From assembly GCA_034770075.1 (NCBI GenBank), contig CM068388.1, positions 69,178,889-69,242,888 on the forward strand: 64,000 nucleotides of DNA. The letters run 5' to 3'. This document shows, piece after piece, positions 13,154 to 25,300 of the stretch. Both the position numbers and the translations under genes were made by a program. Every line of letters begins with the position of its first letter. The first letter of the stretch is position 1. The notes under the pieces were generated by a model. That model saw only the letters and a program-made list of their open reading frames with translations. It ran no database searches and was not told the origin of the DNA. The DNA comes from Aralia elata (lineage: Eukaryota > Streptophyta > Magnoliopsida > Apiales > Araliaceae).

Positions 13154-14360
13154 AAACCTTACTGCGAAATATAATTATGTAGTCGTACGTGCAAGTAAGA
13201 GTCGATCCCACAGAGAATGATTAGTCTAGATTTATTCTTTGTAAACTAAAATTGGGGGTTTTGATTATGCTTATTAAAGTAAACTAAAAATAATGCAAAA
13301 TAATGCAAAATAATTCATTAAAGTAAATCAGAGAAAACAAAACTTGGATTAAATCAACTACCATCTCAGAAACTTACACTGATCATTGACTCAATCATAA
13401 CCAATTAATATTTTGAATATTCACCGTTAGAATCAATTCACCATTCTGAACCATTTCATTTCTTTCCTTAATTTTAGTTAGATAGAAACAAGTGATCTAA
13501 ATAACCCTAACAACTAAACAACTTCAGACAAGCGCTAAAAGTTTAATTTAGTAGATGTTTTAAGAATTAGAAAAATCGATAAAGCTAAACAACACAAGCA
13601 CAAGCGGTTGAATTTAATTTAGTTGAGTATTCTTCCTAAGATATAATAATCTCATAATCTACAGTCAATTATTAACCTTAGTTGTTTCGCAAATTAGAGT
13701 GATCAAATAATTACGAATTTGATATCTAGTTTAGCAATAGATTCCTACGAATAATAAACTAGCGTGCACTTTAGTAATTAAACATATCAATCATAGAATT
13801 TAAGCATAGAAGAATATTCAATACTCAAAATAATAATTAAACGATGAAAACCAATTAGATCTCACTGTGTAATAATCTGAGGTTTCCGTCTCCTTAATCT
13901 AAGAATAAAAGTTTAGCTAGCAGAGCCATGGAAATCACCAAAGAATAATAGAAGCGAGTTATTAGCCAAGGATACCCTCTCTAATGCCTAATAACATGTA
14001 TTTATAATTTACATAGGAAACCCCTAACTTAGAAGGAAATACAATCCAATTTGGAATAAAAATCTAAGCAAAAAGGCCAAAGTCAGCAACTGAAAATCGC
14101 AACCGGCGCTGCGGCGCCCACTTCCTTCACATTTCTGGCTCTACGGTGCCTGTCCTTTTTCATGAAATTATAATTTTGCCCTTTCTTTATTTTAAGTCCA
14201 AATATTGCTCAATTTGTCCTACAAATCACTCCCAAAGTCACAGACTCCTTAATTTGCATCTAAAATCAAAATATAAGAATAGTGAGCATATTTAGGCACA
14301 AAATTAATACAAAAGGTAAAGAATTAAGGGATAAAAACACAACAAATTTCATACTCATCA
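13154..14360 (-). repeat. Athila/Tat-like LTR fragment
   Basis: The plus strand opens with a CGTGCAAGTAAGAGTCGATCCCACAGAGAAT-type block and closes with ATACTCATCA. This is the same order as in the LTR of the Athila-like element (36835 block, ATGAGTCGAACGCACAGGG; end ACTCATCA). On the minus strand it would start TGATGAGTAT. It contains a small GC-rich word, GGCGCTGCGGCGCC, near 14104. No PPT or PBS is seen next to it, so it is a solo or truncated LTR. 14361-14492 holds nothing recognisable. Confidence 0.55.
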
Positions 14361-14492
14361 CCAACCTGATTCCAACAAAGCTAAAAAATGAAGAGATAAA
14401 TTTATGAAGAAGGGATTTGGGAATGACAACCCATTCACCATTCGGGCACCAATACATCCTTTCTGATAGCTTTGGGACTTAGAGTTCGAATT

Positions 14493-17449
14493 TGTGACAA
14501 CCCGAATTTTCAAAAAATTATTAAATAAGAATTTGGCGAATAAAATTCTTATTACGAGATGTTTTGAGTTCGAGTATGTGTATATATGTGATTTATATAT
14601 GTTATATTATATGTGATTTGATGTGAAGAATTGAATGTGTATATGGAAGAAATATATATATTTGTTTTAATAAAATGAGAAGGAGATGTGTTACATATAA
14701 ATGTAATATGTTATGGTAAAGCGATGATGAATTTCGTAGATAGCTAAAATATTTATTGAATAAAATAAATATTTTAGTTGGGATATTTATTAAAAAAAAT
14801 AAATATTTGACAAAAAATTATTATGGTGATGATTTATGTAAGTGTGATAATATTGATTAAATTAAATGATTTTATTCGTATTTTATCTCGCTAATATAAT
14901 GGAGATATTCTAATTTAATTAAATAATTAAATTAGAGGACGAGTGATTTATTAAATAAAATAATTTATTAAATAGAAGTTATGATTTTATTAGTAAAGTT
15001 TAATTGGACTTATTAAGAAAGTAAGTCTAATTAAATTAAAGTGTGACAATATCATATAATAAGAAGAATATTAAAATAAAGAGAAAAAAATAGATTATTA
15101 TTTTTTTGTTCTAGCCAAACGTGGCCTAGACCCTTGGTATTTTGTAACTGACTAAACCTTAAGCCTTCTAGTAACTGAAGGAGGGATTTTATTCTTACGT
15201 TCTTTTCCTAAGGCTAAGACTAAGAATACAGAGAAAGGAAAAGAGAGAAAGAAAGAGAGAAATTGAGAGAGATTTCTGTGAAATTGGAAGAGGAAGAAGA
15301 ATTCTAGGAATCAAGAAGATGAATAATCAAACCTATCTACCATCTATACAAACCAAGGAAGGAATCAAAGAGGTAATTTTTATATTTTTGGTTCTTCACT
15401 ATGTTTTCTTAAGTTTTTGTATAAAGTTCATGTTGGTTACATGAATTGATGAATGATATGCGGTTATATGTGTTTGTGTATATATATATATAATCTATTA
15501 TGTATCATCTTTACATGATTTGGAGTAATCGAATTTGGGTTTTTATTTTAAAAGAAGAAGTTGAAGAACAAATTCGCAGAAAATGAGTAACCAACTCGTT
15601 TTTTTGTAAAAATCATATAAAATCGAGTTTTAGGAGTTAGAGAATGGGCTATATATCAAATTAAAGGTATGGAAGTAAGCTAAACACAGGAATAAGAATC
15701 GCACAAAAATTCCTTTTAGTTTGTCCGTAGGGACGGATTTAGTGAGGCTGGTTCAGAACATTAACTGTCTGCTGAAGCAGAAAATCTGTTATGGTTTCTG
15801 ACTTTGTAAAAATCGTATAAATTCGTGTGTTTGGAATTTGAAGAAACTTAAAACTGCAAAGTTGTAGCTATTGAAGTTTTCTTATTGTACTCGCGAGTTT
15901 GATCCATTTTCATGCAGTATGATATTTTTGAGAAATTATTTTGTACGGCTGGTCAGAAAAATTATACTTTCTGACCTAAGTTGAAAAACATGAAAATCTG
16001 TTTTAATTGGAAAGGAACCCAAAGTTTGGGCCATGGTGATCTAAAAGTAGAATTAATAAGGTTTAATTTGACGTAAGGATGGATAAAAACGGATAATTAA
16101 CGAATGAGTTAGGGTTAAAACAAAAACAGTATAAGATAGAACTTTGGTTAATGTTTATAGATAACCTTGTTTGGATTGTGGGAGTTTGAGATGTTGAAGA
16201 GGAAACATCGCGCTGGGGCACGGTGTTCAAAAAATATATATATATATATATTATTTTCAATTTTAAAATATTTACATGAGGTTTAATGAAAATAAATGAT
16301 GTTTTAAAGGTTATGTTTTAGTAAGTTATATAAAACTTAAGTTTGATGTTCGTGAGGTATAATAATGTTGTTTAATTGCTAAGCCATATGTTTATGGTAT
16401 TTAAGGTTCCTAATTGAATTGAATAGGCCTAATATACTTATAATGCAATGTGTATGTAAACTTTAATTACTTAACTAAATGTTAAGTATCGATTAAAATG
16501 GAACGTAATGAGAAAGGAGGTTGTTGTTAATAAACCGTATGGTTAATGAGGAGTCCTAACGGGACTTAAACACTAAAAATTGTGTACCGATTAAAAGAAA
16601 AGATTAAGGAATGTAGAGTAGAGTTATTTAAACGGTTACTAAACGTTGCTATATAACTAATAAATGATGTGTATAATTTATATATTGTGTAGGATATGTG
16701 AGGCGCAGATAGTTATAAGCTGTTTATGGTAATTGGTAATCTACGAGTCAGGCAAGTCTTTCAGTTCTTAATTGTTATGTGAACTCGATGATTAACTGTT
16801 TTAATTTATATTGTAAAAAAAAACATGATGTATTATTTATGTTGAAGTACGAAATGTGATGGTCAATTTATGACTACACTGATTGAGTAAAGAATGCTGA
16901 TTGAATTATGGAATTCAATCTTTATTTGATATATGATGTACAACATGAAAGTTATGTTTATTCAGATGTTTATGTTTTATAAGATGAGTATGTTATTTAT
17001 GTGCTACGTGAAGCATGAAAACTGTTAGATTTCGCTGAGCTGTCGAGCTCATTCTTGCAAATAACTATTTTTGCAGGTTAAGGATCAAGGTAACGTTAAG
17101 TACTACCTGAATGACATTGATCAAAATGATGCATGAAGATTAACTGTTTTTAGTTGAAGTTATTATTTGTATTATGTTAAGAGTTTGATAAATGTAATTA
17201 TGTCGAGTTGTAAAGTTTGTATTGAGATGAAAACTTTTATAATAAGTTCGTTAAGGCGAATCCTATTATTAACATGATTGTAAGATATTTAGATGTAAAG
17301 GTTAAAAGTTTTGGGAATGTAATAGAAAATTTTAATTATTCCGCATTTTTATGATTATGTCATCGATTGGTGATATATTAATAGAAGTTTGATGTGTTAA
17401 TAACGACCGAAGTCGAGGGTTGAATTGTATAAATTTTGGGATCGTTACA
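14493..17449 (+). mobile_element. 5' LTR of a Ty3/gypsy element (2.96 kb)
   Basis: It begins TGTGACAACCCGAATTTT and ends GGGATCGTTACA, and is followed after two bases by a PBS, so it is a 5' LTR. Purine-rich GAGAAAG repeats near 15230-15300 resemble the leader region of the other LTRs. Its terminal sequences differ from those of the solo LTR and of the element at 19422, so it is a separate family. No matching 3' LTR lies in the window. Confidence 0.82.
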
Positions 17450-17451
17450 GT

Positions 17452-17463
17452 TGGTATCAGAGC
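17452..17463 (+). other. Primer binding site TGGTATCAGAGC
   Basis: Exact plant tRNA-iMet-type PBS, two bases after the LTR end at 17449. Confidence 0.92.
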
Positions 17464-19421
17464 TGAGAGGTTAGAAACCTTAGGTACGAGCACCGTAGGC
17501 TATAACCTTAGAGAAGAGGGGTAAAGATGATAGAGCTAAAAGAATAAGAAGTTAAATGTAAGATATGGTACAATCGTATTCTTTAATGGTTGATGTATGG
17601 TATCTGGGTTAAACAATTCCTTCAAAGAGCGGAGGTTGATACGAACTAGCGACCGATCTAACTCGCTGTGCAAGACAGTGTAGACGAGACGGGGACTAGT
17701 TTGTTGGTTGTTTGTGGGAAACCACTCAGGTGCTGTACAGAACACTGTTAGAGATTCGATGTGTATCAATTATAGAATTATGGACGCGTGTGATTAAGAA
17801 GTGATTCTTTTATATAGGTGGATATATGAGATGAGTTAAGACCTAGAAACGATACAAGAAGAAGATGCGAATGACGCAAAGTGAATAAGTATATGAATGA
17901 AGTTAGAGATTCTTAAAGGAAGAATTGATATATAAACAAGAAGATTCAAAGAGGGATCTTGAAGAGTTATGAAAGATGAGAACTAGGAGTTACCTGACTC
18001 TGGTAACAAAGATGATAATAATAAATAAACGATATCTATAAGATGAGAATGGTATAATGATAAGAATGAACTTAAATAGAGTTTAGAGAATTCATGTGAG
18101 ACAAGATTATGATAAAATGATTGGGTTCAAAGAAGAACCTGAAGAGCTAAAAGATCAAGGAACACTTGAGTTGATTAATCATGAGATAACGTGATTAAAG
18201 AGAAGAATAAAGAAGATCGTAGGATGAGACGATCATAAGATAAGAAAGAATCGTAAGAAGAGTTGATGATAGAATGAGATCATGAAGTGGTCTGCTAAAG
18301 TTGTAAATGTCAGAGGATCTTAAATGATTGAATAGTTGTAGCATGACGCTATAAAGAGATGGTATTATAAAATAATATGAGATAAACTCACGAGGAGTTA
18401 TGGATGATGAAGTACGAGAAATTCGTATCAAGCAAAGAGTTAAGTTAAGAGCAAGATGAAATTAGGCGGGATTTCAATCGAGGACTCATGTTAGTGGCTG
18501 AGTTGTACAATTCCTGGTATGGGACGGGAATTTGTGCTTGGTTTGAAAACTACTTGGCTTCCTATATTAATATAGTGGTTGAGTTGAACAAATCCTGGTA
18601 TGGGACGGGATTTGTCCATGGTTTAACAACCGCTCAGCTTCCTATATTGATTAGTGGTCGAGTTGGTTCGACAACCACTTAGCTTTCTATATTGATAATC
18701 ATTGAAATATTGGTGTCGCACTATCGATATACATATGAGAAGAAGGTGATTCTTTTCTCATATTTATATTTGATAGTTAGAGAATATTTAAAAATAGGTG
18801 CGGTTCTTAAAACTCATACTTATGGTAGGTTCGTGACTCATAATTGTATGGTGGAACCCCTCAGCGAATGGACGATTTTGGTCTGACTAGGATAAGTTCC
18901 TCAACTCATATGATTGTGATAAGTTCCTGAACTTCCAAAGTGTGGTAAGTTTGATGAACTATATTGGGTATAGAAAAGTTATGTTATAGATAGCATTGAT
19001 GATATTAAAGAATGATAGAATGATTGAGTAATAAAGCAATGGAGTAAAGATTGAAATTGATGGAGGAGAATTGGATATTCTAAATCTTCTAGCCATGCTA
19101 GATTTTCGAAATTTATTGACTTCGTGCTGAAATTCACAATTTTGAATTCTCAACAATATATTGGGTCAATGTTGGAGCCAATGAGTTTTAAAAGGTGCTA
19201 TTATTCGTACGTCTATGCTAATTGTTTCAGCTAGACAAAAATGATTTGAAATTATCAAAATATATTTTGAACGATGGAGTCATCAATGCAGTTGAACCTA
19301 GTGTTGGATGTGATCGAAGGATCGTCAGCCCACTATGGTATGATGTAGTATGACAAAGTCCTAAAATGACGGCATCCTCAACGTATTATTAAGACGGTAC
19401 GGTATCATGACGTCATAAAAG
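17464..19421 (+). other. Leader/internal remnant of the preceding element, non-coding
   Basis: It follows the PBS but holds no gag or pol. 17820-18470 is purine-rich (GAAGA and GATGA runs) without a sustained ORF. It ends abruptly at about 19421, where it joins the middle of a different LTR, so the rest of this element was lost or lies elsewhere. Confidence 0.6.
18491..18700. repeat. Three-copy ~80-bp tandem repeat
   Basis: Units start TAGTGG-(C/T)-(T/C)GAGTTG near 18493, 18574 and 18653 and end CTTCCTATATTGAT. The first two carry TCCTGGTATGGGACGGGA; the third is shorter and lacks it. Confidence 0.8.
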
Positions 19422-21077
19422 AATTATTTATGAATTATAGTGTCTGGGTATGTTTAATTTGTCGTAAGAATAACAAAATTGGAATTTTTTGGCCTGTTTC
19501 TGCGTTCTTCGCGAAATGCAGAAACTGGAATTCGTGATTCTCGCCCCGGCGAGAATTTTGTGAAGGAATTTCTCGCCCCGGCGGGAGCTCGCCCCGGCTA
19601 GAATTTTGTGAAGGAATTCCTCGCCCTGGCGGGAGCTCGCCCCGGTGAGAATTTTCGGAAGGAATTCCTTGCCTCGGCGAATGCTCGCCCCGGCGAGAGT
19701 TTGTGAAGGATTCTCTCGCCCCGGCGGGAATTAAAAAAAGAGAGTAAAAAGACGAGAGTAAAAATTTTCTTCTTTCTTTGAGGTCATGTTATGATATCGT
19801 AGACATACCTAAAGCTTAGGCTAATGTATAAAATGAATGTTAAGGTACTGTGATGGGTGGTAAGCATATACCCATTGATTGTTCAGTGTCAACTGAGTTA
19901 TTAAACTGAAATTAGATGAGAATGAGTTCTAAATTGTTTATAATACTGTAACTAATTATTGTTACTGTTTTATAAACGGAATGTATAGGTTGATTAGAGA
20001 ACGTGAGTCTTAAATTTATAGTCTACGCAGGAGGCAAGTATCTTATCCTTACTTTTACATTTACGCAAGTTTTCTACCTTGATTTCAATCACGCAAGTTC
20101 CTGAACGTAATTCTCGTATCATATATGTTTTATAATGCTATTACTTACTCGAGCAAGTTATTGTTTCTATTCCATTCAAGTTCATGGATTCAATGAGACG
20201 TTTAATTTCCTCTTTGTAATGCTTCAGTTATATAGAACTTATTCAATTGTACCTTTTGTGAGATTTAGTTTTGATTCTCGAATTACACCTTTGAACCTTG
20301 ATTGACTAGCGAACCCTTTTTGATTCGACTAGTCCATAGTTGATGAGCGTTCTAAATTCTAGATACGTTATTGAAGTAAATCCAAACCAAACTTCCTTTG
20401 GTGCGGACTCCGATGTCAAACTGAGATGAACAACCCTTATACAGGGGATTTTATTTACGCGTTAGCGTTAAGATGTTGTGCACATACATGGTACAAAGGG
20501 CTGATCCCCCTGAGTACGAGAAGCAAGGTCCATATAGTCTTACGACTGTTAAAGGTTTAAAGTAGAAATACTTGATAACCTGAGACATAGTTCGTGGTCT
20601 TAAGACCCTCAGACATTCTTTTAAATCATGTCTTGTATTCTTGAACTCAGAAGTTGAATCTTCGATTATTCAATACCCGTTAATTATTTCGCATGTTATT
20701 ATTATTGTTGGTGTTATACTTGCTGGGCAATCATTACTCACCCTTGCATAATAACATTGCAGCTAAAGTTGAAAGAACTGATGAGCCTTCCACTAGTAAG
20801 GGCAAAGGAAAAGCAAACAAGTGATGAAGACTTGTTTTATTTGATTAAATGATGTTTATGTAATAGACTTAATTTGTGTTTCCGCATTGATGTTTATTTA
20901 AGGTTAGATGACCTGGAATTTATTTATTAATGATGTTGTAACCCTTTATTGGGAGATTTCTATTTTAATTAAGAATTTTCATTTATATTAAATGGGTAGT
21001 TAGATGTGATGTGATATTTTTGGATTGTGAACACTAAATCTTGAGGAAACGAAGTACCCGGATTTGGGGGTGTCACA
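19422..21077 (+). mobile_element. Truncated 5' LTR of the central Tekay-like element
   Basis: From AATTATTTATGAATTATAG onward it matches the 3' LTR from about 28137 and ends TTTGGGGGTGTCACA before a PBS. The first ~1.15 kb of the LTR, present at 26983-28136, is missing here. By eye about 35 differences are seen over roughly 1.35 kb compared with the 3' LTR, mostly transitions, outside the GC array, which differs in copy number. The missing end removes the left target duplication. Confidence 0.88.
19545..19733. repeat. GC-rich palindromic array CTCGCCCCGGCGAG, 5' LTR copy
   Basis: About eight CTCGCCCCGGCGAG-like words are separated by AATTTTGTGAAGGAATT spacers. The 3' LTR copy at 28254-28382 has fewer units, so the array expands or contracts between LTRs of one element. 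Confidence 0.88.
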
Positions 21078-21080
21078 GGT

Positions 21081-21092
21081 TGGTATCAGAGT
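21081..21092 (+). other. Primer binding site TGGTATCAGAGT
   Basis: One mismatch, at the last base, to the tRNA-iMet-type consensus; three bases after the LTR end. It confirms a plus-strand element. Confidence 0.9.
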
Positions 21093-21309
21093 TGTAGGTT
21101 ATGAACCTTAGGTGGGGAAACCTTAGGGTAGTAGCCTTTTAAGAGTCAGAAAATATAGTGGTGATAAACTCTTATCGAGTTCTAAGAAATGAATTATGGA
21201 ATTCATTAAAGATAATAAAAGACTTTATGTGCTATGTGCTTATGTGTTTACAACCTATGTGCTGCGACTAGTGCCGAGTATTAATTAAAATTTAAACTTT
21301 GTTATCAGG

Positions 21310-22068
21310 ATGTCGGATGTTGGAGGATTCAGTCAGCCTAGGGATGTTGAGCCCCGAGTGGCTGGAGAGGAGGAGCGCCGTGATATCCATGTTATCTGGG
21401 AGCAGTTGATACACATAGAGCCATCTCCATTGATCACGGTTGTGGGTCAGGAGTATGAGCCTGAGTCTGATCCTGAGGAGGATCCTGAGGAGGTAGAGGC
21501 TGAGGAGGATGATGAGGATTCCGAGGAGGTACCCCTTACCTCTGTTGATGTTGAGATGTACGATGCCTTGTATGATCGTACCATAGAGTTGCAGGACAGA
21601 GTCAGAGATTGGGAGAGACTGGCAAATATACACCAGACTTTTATAGAACAGAAGGATGAGAAGATTGAGGATCTTGAGATACGTCTTGGAGACGTAGAAT
21701 GGAAGTTAGTTCAGGCAAAGAATCAAAAAGAAGACTTGCTGGCTGAGAATGAAAAGATGAAACTTGAGATTCAGAAATTAAAGGATGATTTGAGTGAGGA
21801 GTCAGCAGAACGTGCTAGAGCAGAGGATGCTTGGATGAATAACGCTCGACGTGCAGAAATTTCCAAAGAAGGTGAACGGTTAAAGAAGGCTAAGATTGAG
21901 GAGACAGACTATACTTTCCAGACAGCGATTGATAGGGCCCAGGATCGAGTTCTCTACTATCCAGTTCAGTTCGAGGACTTGATATGGTACATGTTGGATC
22001 GCAGGACGATGTGCCGTATCATGGAGGAAGAACGTAGACAGGCAGTTCGACGCCTTAGTAGGCCGTGA
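21310..22068 (+). CDS. Extra coiled-coil ORF between PBS and gag of the Tekay-like element
   Basis: Uninterrupted 252-codon ORF, 218 bp after the PBS and 297 bp before gag. Residues about 50-76 are almost purely acidic (Glu/Asp runs). Residues about 90-190 are rich in Glu, Lys, Arg, Leu and Gln with heptad-like spacing, which suggests a coiled coil. The C-terminus is basic and Arg-rich (RRQAVRRLSRP). There is no zinc knuckle, protease or polymerase motif and no signal peptide or membrane segment. I do not recognise the family. Gag follows as its own ORF (22366) with its own Met, so this is not the gag N-terminus. It stays open although the adjacent gag-pol carries many lesions. The minus-strand relative at 1-6125 has only about 250 bp between PBS and gag and lacks it. 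It might be an accessory protein of the retrotransposon. Whether it is translated is unknown. Confidence 0.6.
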   Translation: MSDVGGFSQPRDVEPRVAGEEERRDIHVIWEQLIHIEPSPLITVVGQEYEPESDPEEDPEEVEAEEDDEDSEEVPLTSVDVEMYDALYDRTIELQDRVRDWERLANIHQTFIEQKDEKIEDLEIRLGDVEWKLVQAKNQKEDLLAENEKMKLEIQKLKDDLSEESAERARAEDAWMNNARRAEISKEGERLKKAKIEETDYTFQTAIDRAQDRVLYYPVQFEDLIWYMLDRRTMCRIMEEERRQAVRRLSRP

Positions 22069-22365
22069 TAGGAGGAGTTTTTGAATTATGTGTAAATATT
22101 TATGATAGTTAATGATGTAAATTCCAGCGTGATTATACACAATGGAATATGACTATTTAATCCTAAAGATTGTTTGATCTTGGGATAGTTGATGTAAATA
22201 GCAGTGATGCTATCTTTCTATGTTTTGGACTTTTAAATTAATGAAATATCAGTTTTATTTGAAGATGTTATGTGTTAAATGTTTAACCTGAATTGTTTGA
22301 GTTAAATGTTGAACACTTGAGAAAATTGAGTGATGATCTAATAAGCGCATATTCTTGAACAGAAA

Positions 22366-25300
22366 ATGCCGCCGAGACGCCAACCACGTCAACAAGCTCA
22401 GGAGAGCTCTACTAACAACAACGAAGCCAATGCTAATCCTGTTCAGCAATTGGTGAACCTTTTGGCTGGAGCACTAGCGAATAAGCCGCAAGCTCCACCA
22501 GTGACGTCATTTAAAGATTTCAAAGCGGTAGGGCCGCCAGAATTTAGGGGTTCCCTGAACCCGATCGAAGCCCAAACTTGGGTGATGGAGATGGAGAAAG
22601 TATTTGACGTTGCTAGGGTCAGTGATGACCAAAAGACTGCTTTCGTAATGTTTATGCTTAAGTCAGAGGCTAGTTATTGGTGGCAAGCTAATAAGGTTCG
22701 AGGAGGTCAGGGTGTAATCGCGTGGGAGAGATTTAAGGAGATGTTCTTTGAGATGTACTTCCCGACGAGCTCGCGTAACCAAATGGAGATTCAATGTCTA
22801 GAGCTGAAACAAGGTACCATGACTGTACTGGAGTACGCAGCAAAGTTCAATGAGTTGGCTAGGTTCGCAACTTACCTAGTGAATACGGATGAGAGGAAGG
22901 CGAGAAGATTTGAACAAGGGTTGAAGTCGTGGTTGTATAGCAAGGTGTCAATGTTCCAATTGAACACTTTTGCTGGAGTGTTGGAAAAGGTGATCATCGC
23001 CGAAGGTGGGAGTGATGCTCTGACCAAGTATAACCAGGAGCAGAAAAAGAAGAAGGGTGAAAATGAGAGTAATAAGGCAAGTGGTAGTAACAGTGGAGGT
23101 CACAACCAGAAGAGGAAGTGGAATGATAATGGATCTACTGGAAATCAGCAAGGAGGCCAGAAGAAGAAAGTAGAAGTGTGTGTTACGTGTGGAAAGAATC
23201 ACATAGGGATTTGCCTGAAGGAGAAGAGGGTGTGCTACAATTGCAACCAGGAGGGCCACATAGCACCAAATTGTCCGAATTCAAAGAAGGGCGCTTGTTT
23301 CACATGTGGATCGAAGGATCATCTGGCTAGGGATTGCCCCAAGAAAGCAGCAACAGGAACATGATCGGGAGGAAATAAGGGAAACAGTGGTGGTAGTACG
23401 TTGGCTATAACCGGATCTGCACCAACAAACCTACCTACTGCTAGGACTTTCAACATGACCGTGCAAAATGCCGTGCAGTCTCACGATGTGGTGTCAGGTA
23501 TCATTCCGATCAATAATATAGATGTTTATGTATTGTTTGATTCGGGTGCTACTTGTTCATTTATATCCGATGACTTTGCTAAGAACTTAGATTTGCCTAA
23601 GGAGGAATTAGATTACCCTTTGAACATAGAAATTGCAAATAGGGAAGTAATTCCTGTTAGGTACGTACACAAGAACTATAGAGTAAACATTAAGGGAAAC
23701 GTGATGACAGTAGATCTGATCCCAATCAAACTTGGGGAATTTGACGTTATTTTGGGTATGGATTGGCTATTTAATTATGGAGCGATAATTGATTGCCAGA
23801 AGAAACGTATTAACCTTATGACTCCGTCAAGGGTAGTATTTTACGGCAGCAAATCACCTAGACAAGCGAGTTGTCTGACGATGATGCAGGCCAGGAAGTT
23901 GTTAAGACAAGGCTGTGTGGGATACTTAGCCTACATAGTTGATACTCGAAAAGAGATTCCGAAATTAAAAGAACTACCTGGTGTAAGGTACTTCGTAGAC
24001 GTCTTTCCCGACGATTTGCCAGGACTTCCCCCAGACAGGGAAGTTGAGTTTGTAATCGATTTGGAGCCAGGAACTGCCCCGATATCAAAAGCTCCGTACC
24101 GTATGGCCCCAGTAGAGATGAAAGAATTGATGGTACAATTACAATAACTTTTAGATAAGAAATATATTCAGCCGAGCGTATCGCCGTGGGGAGCGCTGGT
24201 ATTGTTTGTTAAAAAGAAAGACGGATCGATGCGACTTTGCATTGATTACAAGGAGTTGAACAAGGTCACGATTAAGAATAAATACCTGTTGCCAAGAATC
24301 GACGACTTGTTTGATCAGTTGAAAGGAGCTAGATATTTCTCGAAGATAGATTTGAGGAGTGGGTATCATCAGTTGAAGGTGAGGAAGGAAGATGTACCGA
24401 AGACACCGTTCAGAACTCGTTATGGTCATTACGAGTTTCTGGTGATGTCATTCGGTCTAACAAATGCTCCTGCAGCATTCATGGACTTAATGAACAGGGT
24501 GTTTAAACCGTTTTTTGGACAAGTTCGTAGTAGTATTCATTGACGATATTCTAATTTATTCCAAAACCAAGGAAGAGCATACAAACATTTGAAGTTGACA
24601 TTGGAAGCGTTAAGAAGAGAGAAGTTGTACGCTAAATTTTCAAAATGTGAATTCTGGATAGAGCGAGTGTAATTTCTTGGACATGTGATTGACAAGGATG
24701 AGATTTCGGTGGATCCGTCAAAGGTTAAAACAGTGCTTAACTGGGATCAGCCGAAAACGCCATCGGAAGTAAGGAGTTTCCTCGGATTGGCGGGTTACTA
24801 CAGGAGATTCATTCAGGATTTTTCCAAAATCGCGACTCCGTTAACGAATTTGACTAGAAAGACGGTGAAGTACGTTTGGACGGAGAAATGTGAGGAAAGT
24901 TTTCAAGAATTAAAGAAGAGGTTGAGTACGGCGCCTGTGTTGTCTCTACCGGATAGCACAGGACATTTTGTGGTGTACAGTGACGCGTCGCATAAAGGAC
25001 TAGGCTGTGTGCTTATGCAGAACGGTAAGGTCATTACGTATGCGTCACGACAATTAAAGGACTATGAAAAAGGGGTTTCCTACCCATGATTTGGAGTTGG
25101 CCGCGGTGGTGTTTGCTTTGAAGATATGGAGGCACTATCTTTACGGGGAGAAGTGTGAAATATATACAGATCACAAGAGTCTGAAATATATTTTTACACA
25201 GAAGGATCTGAACATGCGATAGAGGAGATGGTTGGAATTGATAAAAGATTACGACTGCGAGATTTTATACCATCCGGGTAAAGCGAACATTGTGGCCGAT

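Noticed and set aside
21292..21633. Minus-strand ORF opposite the extra coiled-coil ORF
   Set aside because: Shadow ORF; its hydrophobic content is the complement of acidic and basic codons.
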